From: Craterostigma plantagineum
Lineage: Eukaryota > Streptophyta > Magnoliopsida > Lamiales > Linderniaceae
Length of the DNA stretch: 64,000 bases
Assembly: GCA_027422505.1 (NCBI GenBank)
Contig: JAPQWV010000028.1
Coordinates: 7,096,001-7,160,000 of the forward strand
Direction of reading: 5' to 3'
Shown: in pieces, positions 46,171-56,622 of the stretch
How the letters are laid out: the number at the start of each line of letters is the position of its first letter
How positions within the stretch are numbered: position 1 is the first letter of the stretch
Notes under the pieces: model-generated
What the model was told of the DNA's origin: nothing
Database searches by the model: none
The model's input: only the letters and a program-made list of their open reading frames with translations
Translations under genes and position numbers: made by a program

Positions 46171-46636
46171 GCTATTAACCTGGGAGCTTCTCATTTGATT
46201 GCTTCTGTTCAATGCCCTCTGATTGAATGCTGTCAGCTGACTGGTTGATCATGGTTCTTAGGCTCTGTAATTGAAAGGGTGTTAAATTCAGTTGCACCAT
46301 TGCCTCCCCTGCCACTGAGTGCCCTGACTGGTATGGTTGTTGTATCTGTCTATGAGCAGTCTCGACTAGTGCTTGGTTAGCTCTTACTCCCTTGAAGCGC
46401 GGGGCTATTAACCTGGGAGCTTCTCATTTGATTGCTTCTGTTCAATGCCCTCTGATTGAATGCTGTCAGCTGACTGGTTGATCATGGTTCTTAGGCTCTG
46501 TAATTGAAAGGGTGTTAAATTCAGTTGCACCATTGCCTCCCCTGCCACTGAGTGCCCTGACTGGTATGGTTGCTGTATCTGTCTATGAGCAGTCTCGACT
46601 AGTGCTTGGTTAGCTCTTGCTCCCTTGAAGCGCGGA
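46171..46636 (-). repeat. 233-bp tandem duplication of the gag 3' end
   Basis: GCTATTAACCTGGGAGCTTC starts at 46171 and again at 46404, and both copies run to CTTGAAGCGCGG. The two copies differ at only one or two bases that I can see. The duplication sits at the junction with the deleted protease-integrase region. Confidence 0.93.
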
Positions 46637-47532
46637 CCCTGTCTATAACCTGGCGGATAACCGTGTAACTGATAGCAGCTATCGATTGTATGTCCTCTTT
46701 TGTGACAATGGGTACACACTGCTTTAGCTGCCTCCTTTTTCTGCCAGCCAAATCCCTTCCTTGCAGCCTCATGATCTCCCTTGGCTGCCATCATGGCAAG
46801 GTTGTTAGTGTGATCATCACTCGATCTGGGTGGTCCTAAAGCCATAGTCCTCTGCTTCTCTTCCTGTATGAGCAAGGAGAACACCTTGTTGATGGTGGGA
46901 AAAGGATCCATAAGTAATATCTGCCCTCGAACTTGCGCATAGGAGTCATTCAGTCCCATTAAAAACGTGAGTACATATTCTTCCTCCAGGTGTGTCTTAA
47001 TAGGGTTAATACCACCACAAAGACATTGACAAGGTGGGCGATAGCTAGACAGTTCGTCCCAAAGGGTCTTTAACCTGGTAAAATAAGCAGCTATATTGCT
47101 AGAGCCTTGAGCAAGGTTAGCCAATTCCCTCTTCAACTGCAGGATTCGTGGCTTATTTGTCTGCCCGAATCTTTCTTGAAGATCAACCCACACTTCTCGC
47201 GCCGTCGAGCTATAGAGTATACTAGCCGATATCTCCTTCGACATGGCATTCAAGATCCAAGAAATGACAATATTGTTGTTTCTTTTCCACGAACTAACCT
47301 TATCTTGATCAGTTGCCGCCGGTGCCTTGATGTCACCATTTACAAATCCTTCCTTGTTTCGCCCAATAAGCGCAATGATCATGGCACGGCTCCAAGTCAT
47401 GTAATTATCTCCATTCAGCTGCTCATGGACGAGGAGCTGCCCTGACGTGTCAGTCGAGCTCAAAAAATAAGGATCATTGGTGGATGAAACCATGGGCGTA
47501 GTGTTACTGGTATTTGGAACTTCCAAGCTCAT
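46408..47532 (-). CDS. Copia 2 gag
   Basis: Intact frame of 374 codons on the minus strand, starting MSLEVPNTSN (47532), 78 bases after the LTR end and next to the primer site. It contains the copia gag core (LNGDNYMTWSRAMIIALIGRNKEGFV, ILNAMSKEISASILY, VWVDLQERFGQTNKPRILQLKREL, YFTRLKTLWDELSSY, VLTFLMGLNDSYAQVRGQILLM) and a zinc knuckle of the CxxCxxxGHxxxxC type (CTHCHKRGHTIDSC) followed by YQLHGYPPGY. The stop TAA lies in the duplicated block, so no protease follows in frame. Retrofit/Ale-like by feel; lineage not proved. Confidence 0.93.
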   Translation of the reverse strand: MSLEVPNTSNTTPMVSSTNDPYFLSSTDTSGQLLVHEQLNGDNYMTWSRAMIIALIGRNKEGFVNGDIKAPAATDQDKVSSWKRNNNIVISWILNAMSKEISASILYSSTAREVWVDLQERFGQTNKPRILQLKRELANLAQGSSNIAAYFTRLKTLWDELSSYRPPCQCLCGGINPIKTHLEEEYVLTFLMGLNDSYAQVRGQILLMDPFPTINKVFSLLIQEEKQRTMALGPPRSSDDHTNNLAMMAAKGDHEAARKGFGWQKKEAAKAVCTHCHKRGHTIDSCYQLHGYPPGYRQGPRFKGARANQALVETAHRQIQQPYQSGHSVAGEAMVQLNLTPFQLQSLRTMINQSADSIQSEGIEQKQSNEKLPG

Positions 47533-47597
47533 TCTGATTCAAGATTTCAATTTCCTGATGCGAAAATCACCTTCAACGTGCGCTGATTATGAAGATT

Positions 47598-47609
47598 GCT
47601 CTGATACCA
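47598..47609 (-). promoter_or_regulatory. Primer-binding site of copia 2
   Basis: TGGTATCAGAGC on the minus strand, complementary to the 3' end of initiator tRNA-Met, directly adjoining the 5' LTR end TTGATA. Confidence 0.95.
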
Positions 47610-48041
47610 TATCAAATTTTGTAGAACACGAAAACAGAATTAAAGAACACGATCGATTAACGTGGTTCGGATTCAAGTAATCCTACATCCACGGCACTGA
47701 TAATCCAATCTTATTGATGCTGATGAGTTACAAGATACAGTGAGCTCTATCTCACCGATGAATTACATCAGAAAAACAATCTAATCGAAAAGATGATCGA
47801 AGAAGAAGAAAACACTCACGGCAACTGCGTGTGTTTTGATTAAAAAAGAATTAATGATTTTCCACGCAACTTCGCGCCTAATTTATGAAAACTCGTTCTG
47901 AGGAGAAGTCGTCGCTGGTGCTGGCGATCAAATAAGAACACCGCTTTTGATGTTGCGCGCCTTTTACTTATCCCTTAACAGATCAGCCGCGACTTAACTC
48001 AACACTCTATCAATGGACGATGCTTGAACTTGAGTTTAATA
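47610..48041 (-). repeat. 5' LTR of copia 2
   Basis: 432 bases, identical to 43373-43804. It should contain the element promoter. Confidence 0.95.
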
Positions 48042-48046
48042 CTAGC

Positions 48047-48607
48047 ATGAACTATTCTATTATCTACCAATAATTCCATTGCTGTCTATTACAATTATTT
48101 GAATAGGTAATATATTATTTGATAATTTAGATTTGTTTTTGTTGGTTTAGATAGACAATTTTCGCCCAAGCTAGCCTAACTACTATGGAATGAAGTTCAA
48201 AGGTCACATCATGCAACAAACAGATGTTGGGGAGAGAAGAGATTTGATGGTCTTCATATGATTGTGGTTTAATTACTTTTTTATTATAATAATAAACTTC
48301 GAATATTTCTGATTATTCTATCAAAATAATAGCAATTTACCATATATAATTATAGGTGTAATGATGTTTACGGGTGTTTTAAAACTTGATGGGGGGTGTA
48401 ACGATTTCATTCGTTGGATTACGGAGTGGAATACAAAGAGTGGAATAGGTGGTCTCAACCGCAATTATACACTGTTATGAACCAACCGACTCGGCTAACA
48501 ACGTTAATTCTAGCAATCGGAGGTTTCGTTCTTTTTGTTCCTTTTTTGTAAAATTTGATCAGTTGAAAATGTGTTGAGTATTGGGGAGAATAACAACTCA
48601 ATATATT
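48047..48607. other. Gene-free spacer
   Basis: AT-rich intergenic DNA between the copia 2 target duplication and the next hAT target duplication. Nothing recognised. Confidence 0.5.
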
Positions 48608-48676
48608 ATAATCACCAGGCCCGTAGCTTCTATGAGGCCAAAGAGGCGGTTGCCTGGGGCCCAATATTTTTTATAC

Positions 48677-50251
48677 GTGCAAAAACCTACAATGGTCATC
48701 AATGTTTACCCACTGGACCAATTTAGTCCCCGATGTTTCGCGAGGACCAATTTAGTCCCCGATGTTATCGAATTTGAACCAAATTGGTCCCCGCCGTTAA
48801 ATAGCCGTTAATTTAGATGGAAAATTGACACGTGTCGACATGTGATTGGCCAGACTTAAAAATTCATTATGAAACATTAAAAAAGGGGGAAAAATTCAAA
48901 AATAAGGAAAAAATTCAAAAAAAAAAAAAGAAAAAACTAGTAAATTAAAATAAAATAAAAAAGAGAGAATTAAATTAAATTACAAATAAATTAAATTCAG
49001 TTAAAAATAAATGATAATGAAAATGTATTAAAATAACAAAATTAAAATATAGAAAAAAATACAAAATTAAAATAACTTATGTAAAAAATAAACAAAAAAA
49101 GAGAGATAAATTGTTAAACTAATAAATTAAAATAAAATAAAAATAAAGAGAGAATTAAATTAAATTACATATAAACTAAATTCATTTAAAAATAAAATGA
49201 TAATAAAAATATATTAAAGTAGTAAAATTAAAATAGAGAAAAAATACAAAATTAAAATAACTTAAGTAAAGGATAAACAAAAAAAGCGAGAGGAAATGTT
49301 AAAACTAATAAATTAAAAAAAAAATAAAATAAAGAGAGACTTAAATTAAATTACAAATAAATTAAATTCAACTAAAAATAAAACGATAATAAAATGTATG
49401 AAAATAATAAAACTTAATAGAGAAAAAATACAAAATTAAAAAAACATAAGTAAAAAATGAACAAAAAAAAGAGAGTTAAAAAAATGTTAAAACTCAAAAA
49501 ATAATAAATAAGAAAAAAAAAGTAAAAAATATTTATTTATTAAAACTAAAATTAAGTGAAATAATAAAATAGGATAAAAATGTCACTAAAAGTTGATGAG
49601 AATTCCCGATCTCCTCTCTGCCCAGTTAACGGGATGCAATCGTCCCAGTATATTTGTTAAAACTAATTCGAGAAATGGGACGATTATGTCCTCATTAACT
49701 TGGCAGAGACGGTCTTCGTAAAACTTTTAGAGGCATTTTTATCTGTAATTTTGTTTTCCTTTTTATTTAGTTTTGAATAAATTAATATATTTTTATTTTT
49801 ACTTTTTGTTAAATCTTAAATTTTATTTATCATTTTTATTTTAAACCTGCTCTCCCTATTTATTTTTTTATTTTTCTCTTATATTTTTTTCTTGTTTAAT
49901 TTATTGTTTTTAATGTATTTTCATTCTCTCTTTCTTTTTTTATTTGATTTTAATATATTATTTTAAGTTATTTTTATTCTTTAGTTATTTTTATTTAATT
50001 TATTAGAAATTTTCTCCTTTTTTGTGACTTTTTACTTTATTTTTTATTTTTTCTTTTTCTTTTTCAATTGTTCTCCATTTTTTAACGTTAAGTTATGATT
50101 TTTTAAGTCTGACCAATTGCATGTCGACACATGTCAACTACCATCCAAATTAACGGCTATTTAACGGCGGGACTAAACTGGTCCTCGCCAAACATCAGAG
50201 ACTAAATTGGTGTAGATGGTAAACATTGGGGACCATTTTAGGTTTTTGCCC
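48677..50251. mobile_element. MULE-type MITE with long TIRs (TSD TTTTTATAC)
   Basis: Long terminal inverted repeats of about 200 bases: GTGCAAAAACCTACAATGGT at the left and GGGCAAAAACCTAAAATGGT at the right after reversal, then shared blocks on ...CCAATTTAGTCCCCG, GCCGTTAAATAGCCGTTAATTT and GACATGTG...TTGGTCAGACTTAAAAA. It is flanked by exact 9-bp duplications TTTTTATAC (48668-48676 and 50252-50260), the Mutator-type length. The interior is very AT-rich; 48930-49560 is a tandem repeat of about 180 bp (AATTAAATTAAATTAC, AAATAAACAAAAAAAGAGAG). Confidence 0.9.
48930..49560. repeat. AT-rich tandem repeat of about 180 bp
   Basis: Three to four units, each with AAAGAGAGA(A/C)TTAAATTAAA, AATTAAATTCA(G/T)TT and AATAAACAAAAAAAG(A/C)GAGA landmarks. 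The other arm (49740-50060) looks like a diverged reverse complement of the same material. Confidence 0.75.
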
Positions 50252-50925
50252 TTTTTATACATATATATTTATAGTTAGTTGTTTTATAATTTCATTTAAA
50301 AAATAAAATATAAAATTGTGCTAAAGATTGTGAGATGCGCCTTAAAGTTAACAAAGCGAACTCAAATTTTACTTTTTATTAAAATTTTGCTCAAACCGTA
50401 AATAATACTTTTATTTTTTTTAAAAAAAAACTAGACGTCATGATCTTCCTATTTACCCAATCCTAACCGAAATTTCTCAAAAAATAGTGTTTATATAACT
50501 ATTTTATGTATTTTTATTGAACATTCAACTATAAAACATACTCTCTCTGTTTTGAAATACAAGTCGTTTAAGGTAATTTCATACATATTGAGAAATAAAA
50601 CAATATCTCTATTATACCTTAATTAACTATTTATCCTATTAATCTAATTATTTTTATTTAAAATGAGGGTAAAATTGTAAAAGTTTCAAGCTATTTTCTT
50701 GAAAAAAAAAGTAAAACGACTTGTATTAAAAAACAAAACAAAGTCTAAAACGACTTGTCTTTCAAAATAGATGGACTATTTCTTATTTATTTAAGTTACA
50801 CTTATTATATAAATTTATGCTATATTTCGTATCTCATTTGGAAAAAATTATTTAATAAGGGTTCGGGTCCGAATTCGAGTTTCGCTTCATGCCCCGGCTT
50901 CTTCAGCTAAGGGCCTGATATTCAC

Positions 50926-52839
50926 TATATGTTTAGCACATCCAACAAATGTGCGAATATATTTTATATTTTAAACATTTTATATTATTAATGAAATGTT
51001 TCAAAAAATAAAAATTTTAAGTAAGGATAAAATTGTAATAAAACTAAAATATTATGGGTGGAATGGTAGAAACACTTGACAGACCAATTGACAGTTTTAG
51101 ACCCAGGGTCTTTATATAAGAGTATTGATTATTAGTAGTATTGAAAGGAAACGTACGTGCCTCTTGGGAGGACTCCTTCCGATAGTCCAAAGGTGAGTTC
51201 TAAATTGAGATTTTCTTTAGAGAAAATACAACAAAATATTATATTCAGTATTCACCATACTTAAAAAAAAAAAAGAAAAACTTTCTTTTTATCGGATTCT
51301 CGAAACAAAAAAAAAAAAGAAATAACGTGAAGTTTACTATATAAATGTAATCTAGTATATCAATCGGAGTGAAATTTTGCAAGTAGGATCTTTCAAATGT
51401 TTTAGTCCATGAAATAAATCATGCTCATTACATCCCAATTTGCTGCTTTTATTACTGCTCTTTTAACAGGTAATTCTATTCGCACCCCCTATATTTCTGA
51501 ATTCACTCCTCAAATTTATTATTAAAAGAAAATCATGAGTTTTTTCAAGCTTAACTAAATCTTTATTGGTTGTATTCTCTCACATATTTATTGCATACAA
51601 CTTGATAATAAAATTATATCATCAACTTTGTTGGTTGTATTCCGTAAACATATTTAACGCAAGGAATTATTATTTTCATTTGTTTTTCATACGAATAATA
51701 TTGTTAATCTCTCATAAATATACAATTTATAATTTTAATTCTGCAAAAATATATTAATTATCTTTGTTTGTCATATTATTTATATTTATAACATAGAAAA
51801 ATATGTTATATTTATATGTAATTGTGGTTGTGACCAAATTAACTTATAAATGTCTCTCAATATTTTTTTATAAGTTAATAAGACATATTATGTTATATTA
51901 TTATTTTTATTTAATAAGTTAATTTGTTTGTAACTTTAAAAATATTAACACTTTTTAAATTAAATGTAACAAAATATATTATTATGCAATGTGTTAATGA
52001 AGTAAATTAATTAACAAATTATTATTGTTGAAATGAAGAGGAAAAAATTTAGAGAAATAACTTTTACAAATTTCATGTTGTTTTGAATTTAATAATGGAA
52101 AGTATTAAATTGTTAAGGCTGTGTAAATAGTATTTTATTGACCTCAAGGGGTGTGAATAGTAGTGTAAAATTTAAATTAGAGGCATTAGGTAAGCCTTTT
52201 AATCTAATTAAACTTTATTGACGTAATAACATCTCCAAATTGGGATCCCTCGATATATTAGGGACTAAAAGCACTTACGTCGTTTGCTTCGCCCTTAAAT
52301 TGAGATAGAGTTGGTTTTGAAAAATTTTCTTTGTAGATGGATTTTAAAGCTAGTGAAAAATACTACTATTTTGCAAACAAGTTTGTCTAATGTTGAATAG
52401 GCAAGAGTATAGAAGAGTCTTATTTTGATAGTCCATATCAAATCTAACGGCTCAGATTAAATGGGTGCTTAACTCGAAAAAGCTCGTTAATACACATCTG
52501 ATAAAGCAGCAAGTACAACCCATCAGTGCACAGCCGCTGTAACAACTGATAAAGCTTGAATCTTGATTCTTTGCTATGGAACTAATTCGACTTTGTATGG
52601 TAGGAGGCTGTTAGAGGATGTTCCATGCATGTAATAATCTCTATCAATATCACCATTAATTTAAAGAAGCATTTTGCAAAACACTGAAATACTAGGGTAA
52701 ATTCTACATCATAGAACTAAATCAACTCACTGAGAATTAATATATATCCATCAACAACACCCTATGCATTTGAAAAAGAGAGGAGAAAATGATCATTAGG
52801 AAACTGACACGTACTATTCCGTCGCCTACTAAATCTTTC
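50926..52839. other. Gene-free AT-rich region with one MITE-like element
   Basis: No coding signal. It contains the MITE-like element 51470-52170. The part 52440-52790 is ordinary DNA that should include the 3' UTR of the response-regulator gene. Confidence 0.5.
51470..52170. mobile_element. MITE-like element (TATTC(G/A)CACCCC ends)
   Basis: Left end GGTAATTCTATTCGCACCCCCT; right end GGGGTGTGAATAGTAGTG, its approximate inverted copy. The interior is AT-rich and non-coding. It shares this end type with 40567-41727, suggesting a common family. Boundaries are good to about 10 bases; no target duplication was fixed. Confidence 0.55.
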
Positions 52840-53618
52840 TCAGATCGAAACAACGTTGTGCTTCCTTCGAACGACGTGCTGCCATATGTTCTTCAATACG
52901 TCAATTTCGATAGGCTTTACGAGATAGTCGCAAGCTCCGTGCCTAATGCTGTTCAACACAGCTTTAGGATGGCCATCAGCGCACATCACTGTTCCTCAAA
53001 GAAGAAGATGACATAATGAGAGTTCAGGCACATATATTACATGTAATATAACAAGGCGGGATTTTCGCTGTTCAGTTTAAAGGGGAAGAAAAAATAAACT
53101 CACTTATAACAGGAATATCCATCTCATGGCTAACCCTTTTGAGAAGGGTGAGCCCATCCATGCCTGGCATGTATACGTCGATCATAACAATGTCGAATTC
53201 TTCCTTGTTCTCTCTGAGCATTGCCAGCGCAACTTCAGCATCGTTGCAAGCGGTCACTGAAATAATTCGCAGAAACGAGAAATTGGAATTATTAGGGGTT
53301 TCGTAATTGATCTTCGATAGATATTATTCTCGACGTCAGATGCAAAATTCTGACGATAGACATTGATCTTCAAATGGGGATCATATGACGACCGAGACAT
53401 ATTATATGCCCAAATCGATTCAAAGTCTTTTAACACATACTAGTGCGTATGTGTGTGTGGGCGTTTTGATCTGATTTACCTGTGTAATGGCAGTTCTTGA
53501 GCATCTCTACCAAACTCCTTCGACAATTAGGATCATCATCGACTACAAGCACTCTCAGGCCGGCTGGAATTCCGTCAAAAACAGCACCTTTTGAACTGTT
53601 AGGGTTTGGGAGAGACAT
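52840..53618 (-). CDS. Receiver-only response regulator, type-B ARR-like
   Basis: Three exons joined by GT-AG sites: 53618-53480, 53256-53104 and 52988-52840, 441 nt including stop, 146 residues, phases consistent. Start MSLPNPNSSKGAVFDGIPAGLRVLVVDDDP. In cytokinin signalling, receiver domains accept phosphate from histidine phosphotransfer proteins. Acidic pocket D27/D28, phospho-acceptor D73 (VMIDVYMPGMDG) and Lys122 (ACDYLVKPI) are present. The conserved Ser/Thr of MMSA is Cys100 (MMCADGHPKAV). The wording matches type-B receivers (GLRVLVVDDD, MDIPVIMM, LKNIWQHVVRRK), but a stop follows VRRKHNVVSI and no GARP DNA-binding exon is seen downstream. It may be a dominant-negative-like or type-A/C-like short regulator, or a truncated copy. 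The apparent plus-strand ORF at 52789-53016 is the shadow of exon 3. Confidence 0.85.
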
Positions 53619-53739
53619 GGTGTGCTCTTCGCTTTCCAAGATTCTTCTTTGATTGTTGGACGAAATTGGAATGAAATAAGACGGTGATGAATCACTGTGA
53701 TGATCAAACGTCTGATGATACTCAATAAGGAATCCAAGA

Positions 53740-54659
53740 AAGTAGAGAATTACAATCTATAAGACGAGTACGAATTATATCAAGAGCAACGCCGACTAAA
53801 TTTTGATATGGTTTCCTCTCTGATTGTTTCAAAGTAGTTTAGATTAGGGCTATATATTTGTAGGTTTTGTATAATAATGATAACTGGTTATTATCCACAT
53901 ACAATATATGGTTTCGACTTATTCGACTCACAAGATACTACGAAAGCGTTCGAAATAAAATCACTTCAAATCTCAAAATCGACGAAATTTTGGTGAGACG
54001 CTACTCAGTACAAGAGATTAATCGGCAAGCTGTTATATTACTAATGACTCGTGTAATATATATTTAATATGGTGGTTAAATATTAAAGATTATGGTATAG
54101 GGTGTAATATCCTTTTAATATAAACATTACACCCTTTAGGAAGAGACATATATTGTTGAAAAGACATGCCCTTTCAAAGAGGCATGACTTCAGCATCTCT
54201 TCATTAACTATAAAAAGGACTCTTGTATCGTAATCTCAATCATCAGAGAGATACGTAAAAAGTTAAGGAAGCAGAGAGAAGAATAAGAAGTTCAATTTCA
54301 ATACCCATTGAATGTATCAAGATTAAAAGCATATGGATTCTGTTTAGTTCTTTCGTTTGCTTGGTTATATCAAATTAGTATTATGGTATTATGGGGTTTC
54401 TAAACATAAGATATAGTTTGGAAATAAAAGTCTAATCAAGCTTCTCATTTGGAGTTAAGTGCTGCTTTTTTGGGATAACATTTTTCTGCATAGTAGTAAG
54501 TGGTACGCGCAATATCGATTTAAAGCGTAAGTTCGAAAAATCAAAATATGAAAAGCACAACATACTATTACAATAATTTAAAAAAAATCACTAAAATGTT
54601 TATAAAGAATAAAAGTTTCTCCAAACTACAGTACAAGAGATTTGTGGAAAAAGAGTATC
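53740..54659. other. 5' flank of the response regulator and gene-free DNA
   Basis: The presumed promoter and leader of the regulator lie at 53640-53850. 54130-54330 (TGTTGAAAAGACATGCC, TATAAAAAGGACTC, CATCAGAGAGATACG) reads like the promoter part of a copia-type solo LTR, but I could not define its ends. Confidence 0.45.
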
Positions 54660-55372
54660 TATTAGAAATCAAGGGGTCCAATTGGTGATATGAGCAGAAA
54701 GCCTCTTATATATATACTGGCTCGAAGAGCTTGAATTATCTTATGTGGGACAACACCCACTTTTTTATAATCTCAACACGCCGCCTCACGTGTGACATGA
54801 CTGGCCTAACACGTGGACATATGAATCGGAAGACGGTGAGCAGAATCGAACTTGCTCTGATACCATATTAGAAATCGAGGGGTGTTTTAGGAAGGACCCA
54901 AAGGAAACCACCCGATTACGAGAATCAAGTGGATCCAACAGGACTTAGTGGCATCATCGGAGATTGGAAGTACGTTATTCGATCGTATTTCTTTAAGTCG
55001 GTTATTTGTATGTTTTCACTTTATACATGTCCGCAGTATTGGAAATCGAGGGGTTCCTAAAACAAATTGGTAATAGAAGGAGAAAGCCTCTTATATTTAT
55101 ATTGGCTCGAAGAGCTTGAATTATCCGATGTGGGACAACACTCACTTTTTTATAATCTCAACATGCCCCCTCAAGTGGCATGACTGGTCTAACACGTGGA
55201 TATATGACTCGGGAGACGGTGAGCGAAAGCTCGCTCTGATACCATATTAGAAACCGATGGGTCCTTCCTAAAACGAATTAGTAATAGGAGGAGAAACCTT
55301 TTATATATATACTGGATCGAAGAACTTGAATTATCCGATATGTGACAACACTCACTTTTTATAATCTCAACA
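54660..55372 (-). mobile_element. TRIM retrotransposon, tandem LTR-internal-LTR-internal-LTR
   Basis: Terminal-repeat retrotransposon in miniature on the minus strand. LTR-like units: 54660-54778, an interrupted middle unit (54866 onward and 55037-55163) and 55245-55372, each about 120-130 bp, starting TGTTGAGATTATAAAA and ending TCTAATA in sense. Internal segments 54779-54865 and 55164-55244 (only 81-87 bp) each hold the primer site TGGTATCAGAGC next to the LTR; 55164-55244 also has the polypurine tract GAGGGGGCA. About 155 bases of unrelated DNA interrupt the middle LTR, bounded by a repeated TT(A/G)GAAATCGAGGGG. No coding capacity. Confidence 0.85.
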
Positions 55373-56622
55373 GTTTCCAAAACTGTTAAGTTTTGATAGA
55401 GTTGGAATATTTATGAACATTCAATTTTCCTTTCCATTTAGGCACATGCGAGGCTCATTTTGATTATCTATGCTAGTTTATTAAGGGTCATGAGTTGCTA
55501 TAAACCGTCAAGTTAGTCTGTCAATTGAATCTTATTAGAAAAAATATTTATTAAATAAAATAAAAAGAAAATCACCAAATGCTTTTACTTACTATTTTTA
55601 GTTAATTATTAACTTACTATTTTTAGTTAATTATAATTCTAACTTTAATTTAATAATAAATCAATTTTTCTTTTTAAATTGTAATATGTTATTATAGTGA
55701 CACGCATTTGAATGTGCAAAAATACTAGTTAATGTTACATACGAATACAAAGAGTAAATTTAAAGGCCATGTAATTTGCTAAAAGCTTTAAAAATTGATT
55801 CTCGACGTTTATTTCACGATCTGTAGAATATGTCTTGTTTCTATTTGTTTAATGAGTATTGACGCTGAGCTGACTTCATAAGATGCTCTCACCAAAAAGC
55901 GCTTTCATCAGTGACTTTGGCGACTCTCTCTCTGTCAAAATTTCTCACGTGTCAACTGACGGAAAGAAGGAAAGAAATTAAATAAATAAAGTAAAATCGA
56001 GACCACACGAGTCTAACGCGCATCGACGCGAAGTCGGCGATTGGATGTCATCGTGAATCTTCGTCACTTTCCTCCGGCGCTTCGGATTTGGGGCTTTAAT
56101 TTTATGTAATTTATATTACTAGGGGTTTTATCACGACGTCTTTGCCGCCAGAATTTGTCTTCTTTTACTTGTTATAATTGTTTCAGCTGGGGCATTTGAG
56201 TTCTTAGATCTAGGGTTTCGGCTCCTCTGAATAATCAGAAGATTACATAGAAAATCGGGCCGGAGCTTGTGTATTCGTTCAAAAATCTGTTGCTGAGGCG
56301 GGCTGTTGCTGCTGGATTGGTACTGGGTGTCGATATTTTGGATTGGGTTCGATACCGAGGTAATAAAAACCTAGCACTTTTTTCTTTTCTTTTCCCCAAT
56401 CTCCCTAAATTTTAAGTTATGAAGCAATAGCCCAGTGAACAAGGAGCGACATTTAGCTATTTGGGTAAAATAATTTGCTCATAAATAAGCTTTATGGGGC
56501 GAAACGCGTGCAAATACTGAGCTTAGTTTTTCTTGTTCGGTCCATCAATATCGGATAGCCGAACGTGTTCACAAGTCGGCGGTAAGTGCGCTAAATAAGA
56601 GCGTCGGTGCGGTTCTGTCGGA
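55373..56622. other. Intergenic DNA, promoter and 5' leader of the GTE gene
   Basis: 55373-55900 is AT-rich with nothing recognised. From about 56020 the sequence looks like a 5' UTR (GC-richer, with pyrimidine tracts). A donor-like GAG|GTAATA at 56360 suggests an intron in the leader before the start codon at 56623. Confidence 0.5.

Larger units (their letters stand above)
43373..48041 (-). mobile_element. Ty1/copia retrotransposon 2, young, TA...TA ends (TSD CTAGC)
   Basis: Minus-strand copia element with two 432-bp LTRs (43373-43804 and 47610-48041) that are identical base for base in my reading, flanked by exact 5-bp duplications CTAGC (43368-43372 and 48042-48046). The LTRs start TATTAAAC and end TTGATA in the coding sense, so the termini are TA...TA instead of TG...CA. 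The primer site TGGTATCAGAGC (tRNA-iMet) directly follows the 5' LTR, and a GTGGGGGGC polypurine tract precedes the 3' LTR. Gag and a long RT-RNase H frame are present. The protease, zinc-finger part of integrase and integrase core are missing, and a 233-bp tandem duplication lies at the junction. It must have moved with proteins from another copy. Confidence 0.95.
48616..50917. mobile_element. hAT-type element (8-bp TSD) with nested MULE-MITE
   Basis: Ends CAGGCCCGTAGCT (left) and CAGGCCCTTAGCT (right, reverse complement), flanked by ATAATCAC (48608-48615) and ATATTCAC (50918-50925), 7 of 8 identical. A second-tier GC-rich motif follows on both sides (GCCTGGGGCCC left; GCCGGGGCATGAAGC right after reversal). 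No transposase remains. A separate 1575-bp element (48677-50251) sits 60 bases inside the left end. Without it the hAT is about 0.7 kb. Confidence 0.85.

Noticed and set aside
47598..47609. tRNA gene at the tRNA-Met-like sequence
   Set aside because: Only the 12-base primer complement is present, in the expected retrotransposon position; no tRNA fold around it. The same holds for the TRIM primer sites.
52789..53016. Plus-strand open frame of 75 codons
   Set aside because: It is the antisense of exon 3 of the receiver protein, whose minus-strand reading gives the conserved ACDYLVKP and NIWQHVVRRK motifs.
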